Shown one piece after another: positions 1 to 8,119 of a DNA stretch of 64,000 nucleotides. A model generated the notes under the pieces. That model saw nothing but the letters and a program-made list of their open reading frames with translations, did no database searches and was not told the DNA's origin. Source of the DNA: Paenarthrobacter ureafaciens (GTDB lineage: Bacteria; Actinomycetota; Actinomycetes; Actinomycetales; Micrococcaceae). The stretch spans positions 1,116,001 through 1,180,000 of the forward strand of contig NZ_SBHM01000007.1 of assembly GCF_004028095.1 (NCBI RefSeq), given 5' to 3'. Made by a program: the position numbers and the translations under genes. Numbering within the stretch: the first letter of the stretch is position 1; every line of letters begins with the position of its first letter.

Positions 1-516
1 CGCAAGCGCAGCGGTTGGCTCGTCCATGGAGATGACCCGGGCGTCAAAGCTTAGGGCCTTGGCGATTTCCACGAGCTGTTGCTGCGCCACAGATAGTGTC
101 CGCACATGCGCTGCCGGGTTAATGGAGTCAACTCCAAGGGATGAAAAAAGCTCTACAGTCGCTGCGTTCATCTTTCGTTGCGAGATGAAACCTCGCACAC
201 GCGGTTCGCGGCCGAGATAGATATTTTCGGCTACGGACCGGTCCGGCAACAGGTTGAATTCCTGGAATACCGTGGAAATGCCTGCCAGCTGAGCCTGCAC
301 AGGATGGCTGAACATAACATCCTTGCCACCGAGAACAACCTTGCCCTCGTCCCTTGTGTAGACTCCCGCAAGAATCTTCATCAATGTAGATTTCCCGGCG
401 CCGTTCTCTCCTACGAGCCCGTGCACCTCTCCCGGCCTTATCTCAAGGTCTACGCCGGTCAGTACCGGGAATCCGAAGAATGATTTGCTCACTCCCCGTA
501 CTTCAAGTGCTAACAC
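1..516 (-). CDS. Sugar ABC transporter ATP-binding protein, N-terminal part (cut by window edge)
   Basis: Energises uptake of a sugar across the membrane as the twin-domain ATPase of a ribose/galactose-type (RbsA/MglA) importer. The visible 172 residues hold the first nucleotide-binding domain: Walker A (GENGAGKST), Q-loop (VFQEFNLL), a signature-like LSVAQQQ and Walker B ending MDEPTAAL. I chose the GTG at 516 because the upstream in-frame ATG alternative runs into a stop. The rest lies left of the window, so permeases and SBP are not visible. It is divergent from the GntR gene at 747, the likely regulator. Family call is firm; substrate unknown. Confidence 0.9.
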   Translation of the reverse strand, partial: MLALEVRGVSKSFFGFPVLTGVDLEIRPGEVHGLVGENGAGKSTLMKILAGVYTRDEGKVVLGGKDVMFSHPVQAQLAGISTVFQEFNLLPDRSVAENIYLGREPRVRGFISQRKMNAATVELFSSLGVDSINPAAHVRTLSVAQQQLVEIAKALSFDARVISMDEPTAALA

Positions 517-746
517 GAAAGCCTCATCTCACTTCGTTGTGACGCCCGCCGAAGCGGAAAGCCGCATCGTCTCGGCGGCCTGTTCGAGCAGCAACTGTAT
601 GACCGCGATCACCCTCAAGTCAAGCATTATCGATAATGCCTAAAACTTTCTTTTTCTCCTTGCCCCGCGTAGGGTGAGTGCAAAGCCCGGCGAGACCAGA
701 AAGCTCGTGCTTGCCTTCCGGGCGCTCCAAGAAAGGCCGAGGAACC

Positions 747-1427
747 ATGGACGCCACCTCTAAGCGGCTGACGAGAACGACCGTTACCAGCCAAGTGCGA
801 GACTTCATCGTCATGGAAATTGCGCAGGGAAGGCTACCTTTGGGCGCCCCCGTTCGTGAGATGGAAATAGCGGCACAGCTCGGAACAAGTCAGACGCCGG
901 TGCGTGAGGCGTTTCGTGAACTCGCAGCCCTTGGCCTGCTCGAATCCCGTATCCACGTCGGCACCCGTGTACGACAACTAGCCGAAAAGGACTTGGTTGA
1001 GGCGGTGCCCATCCGTTCTGCCCTTGAAGGCATAGCTGGCCGCTTAGCCGCCAATAACTACCACAATCACGCTGATGAGATCCGTGGAGGCTTTGAGGCT
1101 ATGAAGGAAGCAGCGGAAGGGGGTGACCGCAGGGTTTTCGCTGCGGCCAGTACCACGTTCCACCGATCCGTCGTACGGGCGGCCGAAAACGCCTCTCTGC
1201 TGCGCGCCTGGAACGCCCTGGGAATCGAGGTCATGACGATCTTGGCAATGGCCTCCAGTGACATCCCATTAGATGACGCAGCCGAATCACATCGACCAAT
1301 TGTTGACGCCCTCGAGGCTGGCGATCCTGAGCTGGCCGAGCATGCCCTGACCCATCATGTCGCTGCCTATCTCCCCGCCACTGCACACTCCAATGGGGGA
1401 GTAGACGCCGCCGTCCAGGCGAGCTAA
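747..1427 (+). CDS. GntR-family regulator, FadR/FCD subfamily
   Basis: DNA-binding repressor of 226 residues. An N-terminal winged helix (about residues 10-75, with the GTSQTPVREAFRELAALGLLE recognition region typical of GntR) is followed by an FCD ligand-binding domain (about 85-215). The start at 747 follows a purine-rich ribosome site (GAAAGGCCGAGGA); an in-frame start at 678 lacks one. It is transcribed away from the sugar ABC ATPase at 516, and the 230-base gap between them is the likely shared control region. Ligand unknown, presumably the imported sugar or a sugar acid. Confidence 0.88.
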   Translation: MDATSKRLTRTTVTSQVRDFIVMEIAQGRLPLGAPVREMEIAAQLGTSQTPVREAFRELAALGLLESRIHVGTRVRQLAEKDLVEAVPIRSALEGIAGRLAANNYHNHADEIRGGFEAMKEAAEGGDRRVFAAASTTFHRSVVRAAENASLLRAWNALGIEVMTILAMASSDIPLDDAAESHRPIVDALEAGDPELAEHALTHHVAAYLPATAHSNGGVDAAVQAS

Positions 1428-1503
1428 CGGCTAGCTGTCTGGTCAGCCTGGTGCGGTCGCTCCGTCACAGAAAGAAAAGGCTAGGCTGGGGCCCGCACTG
1501 GCT

Positions 1504-2250
1504 ATGCCCACTTCCAAGATGCTCCGAAAATTAGGGATAAAACTGGCGGCTGCAAGTGCCTCTGACAGCTCTTTCATGCGTGACCTCGCCCGCAGGGCGT
1601 ACGCAATCTACGTTGAGCGGATCGGGAAGGAACCCGCTCCGATGACATTCGATTATGCTGCGATTGCTGCCTCCGGGGACGCCCTCCTTGCCTGGAGCGA
1701 TGACCAGTTGGTCGGCATGCTTATCACCCGTTTGGAGGACCCTGCACTCCATATTCATAACCTCGCCGTATCCCCTGATGTTCAGGGCCTGGGTTTGGGA
1801 TCAGCTTTGCTCATCGAAGCCGAGCAGCTCGCCCGTCGCGCAGGGCGTGATGAACTCCGCCTCTACACGAACGAGGCGATGCTCGAAAACCTGACCTTTT
1901 ACCGGCGCCGTGGCTATCAAGAGACACACCGAGACATCGAAGATGGATTTCGCCGGGTCTACTTCATAAAGCGGCTGGAGCCTGCCCACGTGAGCTTCCA
2001 CGACCGCCGTGCAAGTGACTGCCCTGAGCAGGAGCTGATGACCAACCATCGCGGATCTGCGAAGGTCTCGGCAGGAACGCGAGAGATGACTTCAAACAGT
2101 GTTGGCACTGCGGCGATGGTCCAACTCCTTCCCTTGGTCCTCCCTATACGACGGCCTATAGCCGAGCCAACTCGAGGTTCAGCGTGGCAGGCCCTTCTGC
2201 CTAACTTAGTCCTGGAAAGGTCCGTGCAATTCGGGCACACCCCAACCTGA
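1504..2250 (+). CDS. GNAT-family N-acetyltransferase with an unexplained C-terminal tail
   Basis: Transfers an acetyl group from acetyl-CoA to an unknown amine. The GNAT fold covers about residues 15-155: HIHNLAVSPDVQGLGLGSALL carries the acetyl-CoA loop (Q/R-x-x-G-x-G/A form, here QGLGLG) and the FYRRRGY motif closes the domain. GNAT proteins of this kind are usually near 165 residues, but this frame runs to 248. The last ~85 residues match nothing I recognise and are basic and low in structure, so the true stop may have been lost or the tail may be read-through of former intergenic DNA. No operon partner. Confidence 0.72.
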   Translation: MPTSKMLRKLGIKLAAASASDSSFMRDLARRAYAIYVERIGKEPAPMTFDYAAIAASGDALLAWSDDQLVGMLITRLEDPALHIHNLAVSPDVQGLGLGSALLIEAEQLARRAGRDELRLYTNEAMLENLTFYRRRGYQETHRDIEDGFRRVYFIKRLEPAHVSFHDRRASDCPEQELMTNHRGSAKVSAGTREMTSNSVGTAAMVQLLPLVLPIRRPIAEPTRGSAWQALLPNLVLERSVQFGHTPT

Positions 2251-2780
2251 CGTCAGGACGCCTCGACAAGGGAGTATTCACATGTCGCGGCGGAGTTCCG
2301 GTGTCGTTTCACGCGGCCGCCGGGTCGTCACAGGTTGCATCGCCGCCTTCCTGATACCTGATCTCATCAAGCCCAGATTCCTTGGACTTTTTTGGAGAAT
2401 TCTCGAGCTGCTCCCCCCGGCTTGATCCCCTCAGACTTGTCAGGCTGGATCTGAGACCACCACGAGCAAGTGTCAGTAAGACGGAAATCGACCTCATTCT
2501 GGCTCTAGTGCTTGAAATGCGGACAGCGTAAGGACGCGTCGTGACAAAGATGGGGTGCCCTTTTGCCATGGAGGCACCGAGACAGCTCGGAATGTTGACC
2601 CAAGTACGCGGCAAACACCCAAACTCGCCAAAAGTCATCAGCCCGGCGTGATTGACCTTTCTGCATCTCCCCTAGGGCACCCGAAGCTCTTACAGGCATG
2701 CCTCCACTGCCAACGGATGATGGGGTCGGAACTCCGTGCTTTGGCCACAACGATAGCGAGGGGCACTGCACCTCCCCAAC
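2251..2780. other. Intergenic stretch with no gene I can support
   Basis: About 530 bases between the GNAT gene and the promoter of the Abi gene. Short open frames exist on both strands but none has a convincing ribosome site, a recognisable domain or normal codon use. It may be eroded coding DNA next to a mobile defence gene, but I see no identifiable remnant. Confidence 0.4.
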
Positions 2781-2809
2781 TGGAGCCACGAACGAAAATT
2801 AGCTAGACT
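2781..2809 (+). promoter_or_regulatory. Candidate promoter of the Abi leader/gene
   Basis: TGGAGC at 2781-2786 and TAGACT at 2804-2809 are spaced by 17 bases, an acceptable sigma-A type -35/-10 pair. Transcription would start near 2816, a few bases before the hairpin at 2821, so the RNA would begin with that structure. The -35 match is modest. Confidence 0.4.
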
Positions 2810-2815
2810 ATTACC

Positions 2816-2886
2816 ACTACGACCGGTTCCGCCTACTTCGGTAGGTCCAGGGCCGGTCTTCACTTTCTCTGGGCAGGGGGGCTCAG
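2816..2886 (+). ncRNA. Structured leader RNA upstream of an AbiF-type gene (abiF-RNA-like candidate)
   Basis: Two adjacent stems fill the space between the promoter and the TTG start. Stem 1: GACCGG (2821-2826) pairs with CCGGTC (2853-2858) and encloses an internal loop and a 6-bp helix GCCTAC/GTAGGT capped by a TTCG tetraloop (2837-2840). C(UUCG)G loops are exceptionally stable. Stem 2: CTGGGC (2869-2874) pairs with GCTCAG (2881-2886), loop AGGGGG, which also holds the only ribosome-site candidate. A structured RNA motif is known upstream of abiF genes; the match to it is my inference from position and shape, not a search. It could instead be a simple translational leader. Confidence 0.5.
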
Positions 2887-3792
2887 TTGCCGACACCCGT
2901 CAAGGCCTACAAGACTTACGACGAGCAGGTTGACCTCCTAGCCTCCCGGGGCATGGACATCGGGGATCGAGACGCAGCGATCCAAGAACTCCAGCACATC
3001 AACTACTACCGTCTTAGCGGATACTGGTACGCCTTTAGGCGGCAGGGAACCTCCGGCCGTGAAGACACTTTCTACGCTGGCACTACTTTCCAGGACGTCG
3101 TAAGGCTTTACACCTTCGATGCAAGCCTCCGGACAGCAACCTTCGCCTCCCTGGCCCCTATCGAGCTTGCGTTGAGGGCACTGATCGGCCACGCCCTCGG
3201 CACACTGCACGAATGCGCCCATCTGGAGCCGAAAGTTCTGGGCCCACGTGCGAGCCAAGGCGGCTCATACGCGACGTGGATTAAGCGCTACAAAAAGAGT
3301 CTTGCTGATTCGAAGGAGGACTTCGTAAAGCATCACCAGGCGAAGTATGCCGGGACTCTTCCAGTTTGGGCGGCGGTAGAAGTCCTCGACTGGGGAGCCC
3401 TCACTTACTTGTATGGTTTCTCGCCGCGACACATTCAAAACGACATTGCTGACAAGTTCGGCCTGACGGCCCCGCAGTTAGAGTCATGGATGAAGTCGCT
3501 CAACGTAGTGCGGAACATTTGCGCTCATCACGGCAGACTCTTCAACAAAGTCCACGCGATCAAGCCAAAGCTTCCAGCCGTGGGCCACTTACTTGAAGTT
3601 GATAAAGCCCGCCAAGAGATGAACCGGACCTTCGGGCAACTGACGCTCATCCAGCACATGCTTCGGACCCTTGACGTCGGACGGCGACAACTTCTCCCGG
3701 CGGTTCTACGCACATATCCCGATGTAAAGCTGCTACCTATCTCGCATGTTGGTGCTCCCCCGCAATGGGCAGGCTCGGCGCTCTGGAAATAG
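2887..3792 (+). CDS. Abi family protein (Abi_2 / AbiD-AbiF type, HEPN)
   Basis: Phage-defence or toxin-type protein of 301 residues. The Abi_2 pattern is clear: INYYRLSGYWYAFRR near residues 38-52, a central LTFDASL-like segment, LPVWAAVEVLDWGALTYLYG near 157-176, and RNICAHHGRL near 208-217. The RNICAH element fits the HEPN RNase motif R-x4-6-H. Translation starts at TTG 2887; the upstream AGGGGG lies inside a hairpin loop, so translation may be controlled by RNA folding. The gene stands alone and has no adjacent antitoxin protein. Family is firm; that it is an active RNase silenced by its leader RNA is inference. Confidence 0.88.
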   Translation: MPTPVKAYKTYDEQVDLLASRGMDIGDRDAAIQELQHINYYRLSGYWYAFRRQGTSGREDTFYAGTTFQDVVRLYTFDASLRTATFASLAPIELALRALIGHALGTLHECAHLEPKVLGPRASQGGSYATWIKRYKKSLADSKEDFVKHHQAKYAGTLPVWAAVEVLDWGALTYLYGFSPRHIQNDIADKFGLTAPQLESWMKSLNVVRNICAHHGRLFNKVHAIKPKLPAVGHLLEVDKARQEMNRTFGQLTLIQHMLRTLDVGRRQLLPAVLRTYPDVKLLPISHVGAPPQWAGSALWK

Positions 3793-4151
3793 TTGCAAGA
3801 AGCCTGGGTGGAACGACTACCTAGCTTGACGGAATCTCCATTATCGGCGTTACAAAATATTCGTGGAAGGAGATGTGGGCTTGGCACCAGCATGCGGACT
3901 CTGGCAGGCTATCACGCGGTCCACCGGGCTTTGTCCCGCAATGACCAGCGCTCTTATTGCCACGGCCAGAAGCTACGACAATTCCCGGCGCGAACACGGC
4001 GCAGGAGGAGGATCCGTCCGGACCAGGAATCTTGTGTCACGCCCCGGAACGGGAACCGGTACTGATCCAGGACGCGGTCACCCCCGGATCGGGACCGGCA
4101 GGTTTCTTTTTGTGGCGTCCGGTGGCCCTGTGTCGATGACTGCGCGCGCGA
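3793..4151. other. Intergenic stretch with no gene I can support
   Basis: About 360 bases between the Abi gene and the micro-ORF. It contains G/C-rich imperfect repeats around 4030-4110 (several GGGACCGG/GGGAACCGG-like units) but no convincing coding frame or clear terminator. Possibly a scar of the Abi insertion. Confidence 0.4.
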
Positions 4152-4262
4152 CTACCAACCCGGAGATACCGTCAGCGCGTAGATAATTCCGAACGACGCC
4201 AATAGTCCGACGATCGCCACTGCCCAGCCATCGACCTTATCTGTTGACGGTGCGGGTGTCAC
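4152..4262 (-). CDS. 36-residue single-pass membrane micro-protein, coupled to the ROK gene
   Basis: A short frame begins with a GTG whose GTGA overlaps the ROK stop codon by four bases, the usual sign of translational coupling. The protein is MTPAPSTDK, then a hydrophobic helix (about residues 12-31, WAVAIVGLLASFGIIYAL) and TVSPGW. It would sit in the membrane with a short charged N-terminus. I do not recognise the family; small companions of membrane transporters look similar. No further gene follows in this operon. Overlap and helix are seen directly; expression is inferred. Confidence 0.55.
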   Translation of the reverse strand: MTPAPSTDKVDGWAVAIVGLLASFGIIYALTVSPGW

Positions 4263-5479
4263 TGACTGGCGGCGAGCATCTGGAGGTTCTCCGGGGCCAG
4301 GACGTGGTCCAGTGCCATGATGGCTGCGCCGGTGATGCCGGCCTCGGCTCCGGTTCGGGCTTGCACGATGGAGAGATCCTGGGTGGCCAGGGGTGTTGAG
4401 CGGGCGTAAACAACTTCCCTGATCCCTGCAATGAGTTGTTCTCCGGCTTCAGCCATGGAACCGCCGATCACGATGACGGCGGGGTTCAGTAGGCTCACGC
4501 ACATGTTGAGGACTTCGCCGATGTCTCTCCCGGCCTGGCGCATGGTCTGGCTGGCGAGTATGTTGCCTTGGCGGACTAGTGCCATGACATCCGAATCGTT
4601 GGGAACGTCGACACCGGCAGCGCGTAGGGCACGGGCCACGGCCGGGCGGCCGGCGATGGCTTCGAGGCATCCGATGTTGCCGCAGCGGCATGCGATCCCG
4701 GCGGCCCTGTTGACGGCGATGTGCCCCACGTCGCCGGCGGTGCCTTTTTCTCCGCGCTGCAGTTGCCCGCTGCTGATAATTCCTGAGCCGATGCCTGTGG
4801 CTACTTTGAGGAATAGCATGTTGTCCGTTTGTGGCCAGCATGCCGCCCGCTCGCCCAGTGCCATGATGTTGACGTCGTTATCCACGAGCACGGCGACGTC
4901 AAACGTTCCCTGAACGTAGCCGGGCACGTCGAAGCCGTCCCAGCCGGGCATGATCGGCGGCTGGGATGGTTTCCCCGTTGAGTGTTCGACCGGCCCTGGC
5001 AGGCCAATCCCCACCGCGATCAGGTCTTCGGGGGCGCGCTGAAGCTTTGACAGAAGGCTGCTGACGGCTTCGGTCAGCCAGTCAAGTACAGATTCCGGAC
5101 CGTCCGCAATCTGAATTTTTTCCCTTGCCTTCGCCAGGGTGGTCCCAGCCAGATCCACGACTGCCACGGTCGCGTGCGTGGCGCCGATATCACCGGCGGC
5201 AACCACCCGCGCCGACGGATTGAACGCCACACGCGCGGGTGGTCTGCCCCCGGTGGAAGCGGCATCACCAACAGGGGCAATGAAACCAGTCTGCAGTAAC
5301 TCCTCAACGCGGGCCGTGATGGTGGACCGGGCAAAACCGGTGGCTGCCGCGAGCTCCGAGCGTGTGCGCGGACGACCGTCCCTCAGTATCTGAAAGAGCT
5401 CACTGGCACCGAAACCCGGTGCCGCTTTCTTCGCCCTGGACTGGCTGTCTGCAGCAGGCAACGTCTGGACCACGGTCAT
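4259..5479 (-). CDS. ROK-family transcriptional repressor
   Basis: Sugar-responsive repressor of the NagC/Mlc/XylR type, 406 residues. A winged helix lies at about 25-80 (RTRSELAAATGFARSTITARVEELL). The ROK sugar-kinase-like domain follows: nucleotide loop DIGATHATVAV, and the zinc/ROK signature GHIAVNRA..CRCGNIGCLEA near 265-290. The ATG at 5479 is preferred over a TTG one codon earlier because AAGGG lies at proper spacing. It ends inside the start of the 36-aa micro-ORF. It likely controls the divergent sugar genes from 6522 leftward and from 8120 rightward; an inverted repeat at 7969-7994 is a candidate target. Confidence 0.9.
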   Translation of the reverse strand: MTVVQTLPAADSQSRAKKAAPGFGASELFQILRDGRPRTRSELAAATGFARSTITARVEELLQTGFIAPVGDAASTGGRPPARVAFNPSARVVAAGDIGATHATVAVVDLAGTTLAKAREKIQIADGPESVLDWLTEAVSSLLSKLQRAPEDLIAVGIGLPGPVEHSTGKPSQPPIMPGWDGFDVPGYVQGTFDVAVLVDNDVNIMALGERAACWPQTDNMLFLKVATGIGSGIISSGQLQRGEKGTAGDVGHIAVNRAAGIACRCGNIGCLEAIAGRPAVARALRAAGVDVPNDSDVMALVRQGNILASQTMRQAGRDIGEVLNMCVSLLNPAVIVIGGSMAEAGEQLIAGIREVVYARSTPLATQDLSIVQARTGAEAGITGAAIMALDHVLAPENLQMLAASQ

Positions 5480-5619
5480 CAAAAACCCTTACTGATAAAG
5501 AGCGCCGCCTCATCGAGCGGGCTTGCATGGTTGGTTCTGCAATCATCCGGATGTCGCATGTTGTGCGTCCTCCATTAGATCAAAACTGCTCACTGCTCAT
5601 CGCAACCTTGGAGTACCTG

Positions 5620-6477
5620 TTACTTTTTCAGCGTCTCGTACGCGTCGCGGATGTAAGCATCGGATCTGCGGATCTCCCGTCCGATCTTCTCCATGCTCCA
5701 CCCATGCGTTCCATGGCATTTCAAGCTGGCGGCGCCCTCGTACCCCGCTCGCTTGAGTTCTGACAGGAGGAAACGGTGGTCCAATGTTCCCTCGGGCGAG
5801 GGAAGTTGTTTCTCGCCGGGTCCGAAGTTCAGGCCATCTACGCCGTGGCGGTACGCCCGGTCGACGTCCCAGATGTAGTAGTAGTACAGCCGTTTACGCT
5901 CGGTCAGGAAAGCAACGACTTCACTGATCGTTTCCTGCATGACCCACATGTGGGGCGGAGCAAGGCAAACCCCCAAGTAAGGATCGTCGATGTCCCGCAC
6001 AAGGCGCTTGATTTGGGCAAAGGTGTCCACACCTTCGTCCCAGCGCTTGTCTTCGTTGCCCCCGGCTTCAAAGTCGGCGGAAAACGGGACCGTAAGGTGG
6101 TTTTCCACGGCGATGCGGACCCCCGCCTTGGCACCGGCTTCCACGATAGGCGGCAGGAACGATCCGACGAAGTCGGAATAGTTGGCCTCGCAGTCGAAGA
6201 TGACCGTGTCGATGCCCAGGTCCGCCGCGAACTGCACGCGCTCGAGGATTTCGTCCTGGTTCTTGCCGTAGACCGTGAGTCCGCACGGCTTCATGCCGTA
6301 TTTGTCCAAGACCTCACGGATTTTGCCCGGATCATCTCCCGGATTCACGTGGTGGGCCAGGGGTGATGCGGACGACCACAAGTTGACTTCGGTAAACCCG
6401 ATCTCAGCCAGGTCCCTGACCGCATCCTCGAGGGGCATGTCGTGATAAGGGAGAATTTCTGCGGTGTAGCGGAACAT
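5620..6477 (-). CDS. Sugar phosphate isomerase/epimerase family TIM-barrel protein
   Basis: 285-residue xylose-isomerase-like/AP-endonuclease-2-type TIM barrel acting on sugars in the cytoplasm. It shows the family's metal-site pattern: FDCEANY near 95, AVENHLT near 125 (metal Glu), CLAPPHM near 170 and WDVDRAYRHG near 198. The ATG at 6477 follows GAAAGGAC. It lies 44 bases downstream of the MDR dehydrogenase and reads the same way, so the two form an operon. Members catalyse isomerisation, epimerisation or keto-glycoside elimination/hydration; which applies here is unknown. Confidence 0.82.
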   Translation of the reverse strand: MFRYTAEILPYHDMPLEDAVRDLAEIGFTEVNLWSSASPLAHHVNPGDDPGKIREVLDKYGMKPCGLTVYGKNQDEILERVQFAADLGIDTVIFDCEANYSDFVGSFLPPIVEAGAKAGVRIAVENHLTVPFSADFEAGGNEDKRWDEGVDTFAQIKRLVRDIDDPYLGVCLAPPHMWVMQETISEVVAFLTERKRLYYYYIWDVDRAYRHGVDGLNFGPGEKQLPSPEGTLDHRFLLSELKRAGYEGAASLKCHGTHGWSMEKIGREIRRSDAYIRDAYETLKK

Positions 6478-6521
6478 TTACTGTTAGTCCTTTCTCGATG
6501 TGAAGCTCTGACCGGGCGCGT

Positions 6522-7553
6522 TCAGGACCAGGTAAAGACGGCCTTCTCGGTCTCGCGCCGATCGAAGGCGCCGAACGCCTGTTCGGCGTCTTCCAGGGAA
6601 TATTCGTGGCTAATGATTGCTTCGACATTGACCTTGTTGTCCGCGATGAAGCGCAGGATTTCGGACCACTCGCCCAGCGGGAAGTACCAGCCGCCGACGA
6701 CGGTCAGCAGCTTGCGGAGGATCTGGTCGCTCGGGTTGATTTCCGTCGCTCTGGACTCTCCGACGAAGGCGACGGAGCCCAGCTTTGCTGCGGCGTCGAG
6801 AGCGGTGTTCTGGCCGGCAGGGTTGCCCGAACAATCGATGGCGACTTCGACGCCTCGTCCATGAGTCAGGTTGCGAATTGCTTCCGCAGCGTCGGTGTCC
6901 CTGCTGTTGACGACATCGTCCGCGCCAAGGACCCGGGCTTGTTCGAGCCGTTCATCCAGGATGTCAACGGCAATAACCCGTGCCCCGAAGCCCTTGGCGA
7001 CGAGAACGGCTGCGGAGCCCATCGGGCCTAGACCGATGACCGCGACTGTCTTATTGCCGCTTACGGCCATTTTCTTCTGGACGTGATATTGGCTGCCGAT
7101 CATGTCGGTCAGCACGGCACCTGCCTTGAAGCTGAACTGCTCGGGCAGCGGGAGCGCGTTTCGGGCCGCGATGGTGAAGTACTCAGCGTCGCCGCCGGGA
7201 AAGTCGAAACCGAAACACTTCCAGTCGGGACAGAGCATTGTGTAGCCTGCGCCGCAGTACTCGCAGTGGCCACAACCAACGGCAAGATGAGCCGCGACAC
7301 GGTCACCCACCGCAACACCGGTGACGGCTTCCCCTACTGCCACGACAACTCCTGCCGCTTCATGGCCCGGGACCACGTCACCCGTTTCTGCAGCCTCACC
7401 GCCGACAATCGGGTTGCCGTAGTACAGGCTCATATCGCTACGACAGATAGCGGAAGCCTTGGTTTGGACCAGGACCTCATGGGGTTTCGGCTCCGGACGT
7501 TCACGATCGGCGACAACGACCTTCTTATCACCGGGGAGAATTACTGCACGCAC
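6522..7553 (-). CDS. Zinc-dependent alcohol/polyol dehydrogenase (MDR family)
   Basis: 343-residue NAD(P)-dependent medium-chain dehydrogenase that oxidises a sugar or polyol hydroxyl. Catalytic zinc residues are visible as Cys (AICRSD, about 37), His-Glu (GHEAAG, about 65). A structural zinc site is C-x2-C-x7-C (CGHCEYCGAGYTMLC; the usual four-Cys lobe is nearly complete). The cofactor loop is VIGLGPMGSAAV near 170, then AVDILDERL. GTG start at 7553 with AGAGG upstream. First gene of a minus-strand unit with the isomerase at 5620. Threonine dehydrogenase or sorbitol dehydrogenase are close relatives; substrate not resolved. Confidence 0.87.
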   Translation of the reverse strand: MRAVILPGDKKVVVADRERPEPKPHEVLVQTKASAICRSDMSLYYGNPIVGGEAAETGDVVPGHEAAGVVVAVGEAVTGVAVGDRVAAHLAVGCGHCEYCGAGYTMLCPDWKCFGFDFPGGDAEYFTIAARNALPLPEQFSFKAGAVLTDMIGSQYHVQKKMAVSGNKTVAVIGLGPMGSAAVLVAKGFGARVIAVDILDERLEQARVLGADDVVNSRDTDAAEAIRNLTHGRGVEVAIDCSGNPAGQNTALDAAAKLGSVAFVGESRATEINPSDQILRKLLTVVGGWYFPLGEWSEILRFIADNKVNVEAIISHEYSLEDAEQAFGAFDRRETEKAVFTWS

Positions 7554-7968
7554 TTCGAGCCTCTTTCTACTCTTGCATGGTTACGCCGTACAAAAATTGG
7601 ATGCATCAACGGCATCAGCGCCGGCTGGAGGCACCGCTGACCGTTCGAGGAAAACCTTGGCCGTTCCCACCTTTGCGGACGCTCAACTTCGAGCTGGGAC
7701 AGCCAGACACGGAACAAGCGGACCCTAGGCCCGACAGCAGGCCGCGTAGCCGCAGCTTCGGCTCATCCGCGCTCCACTTCCATACCCGATTATGACATCA
7801 GACACACATGCAATGTCAACAGACGCGCAAAAGTCTGCCCAGCGACTGACAATAGTCCGAGCACTCAAGGCCGGACGCCTGGCGCGCAGTGCCCGGGATC
7901 CTGCCGCCAAACTAGCGGGTTCGCCCGCTTATACCTGCGAGGGAAGCTAACTATGGGGTCAACGCGCA
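7554..7968. other. Intergenic control region between divergent sugar operons
   Basis: No convincing gene in this stretch. It separates the minus-strand dehydrogenase/isomerase unit from the plus-strand ABC operon, and the segment next to it (7969-8005) carries the promoter and inverted repeat listed separately. Confidence 0.5.
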
Positions 7969-8005
7969 ACTTTTGATTGACGTAAAGCAAAAGTCACCTT
8001 AGTCT
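7969..8005 (+). promoter_or_regulatory. Promoter of the sugar ABC operon with overlapping inverted-repeat operator
   Basis: TTGACG (7977-7982) and TAGTCT (8000-8005) are spaced by 17 bases. A perfect 7-bp inverted repeat, ACTTTTG (7969-7975) and CAAAAGT (7988-7994), brackets the -35 box. A repressor bound there would block RNA polymerase. ROK repressors often use T/A-rich arms spaced like this, so the ROK protein at 4259 is the natural candidate; this link is inference. Confidence 0.6.
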
Positions 8006-8119
8006 TTTTGTGAGCCTCCTCACCGCCTCCCTTCTCGGCCAGGTAGCGAGGGTGGTCATCTGTCCCGCACCTTGGCGAGAAAATCGCCAACTTGTCGCCG
8101 ATCAACGAAAGACAGGCAA

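Noticed and set aside
4030..4110. CRISPR-like or tandem repeats of GGGACCGG-type units
   Set aside because: The units are short, irregular and few, with no constant spacing; probably chance in GC-rich intergenic DNA.
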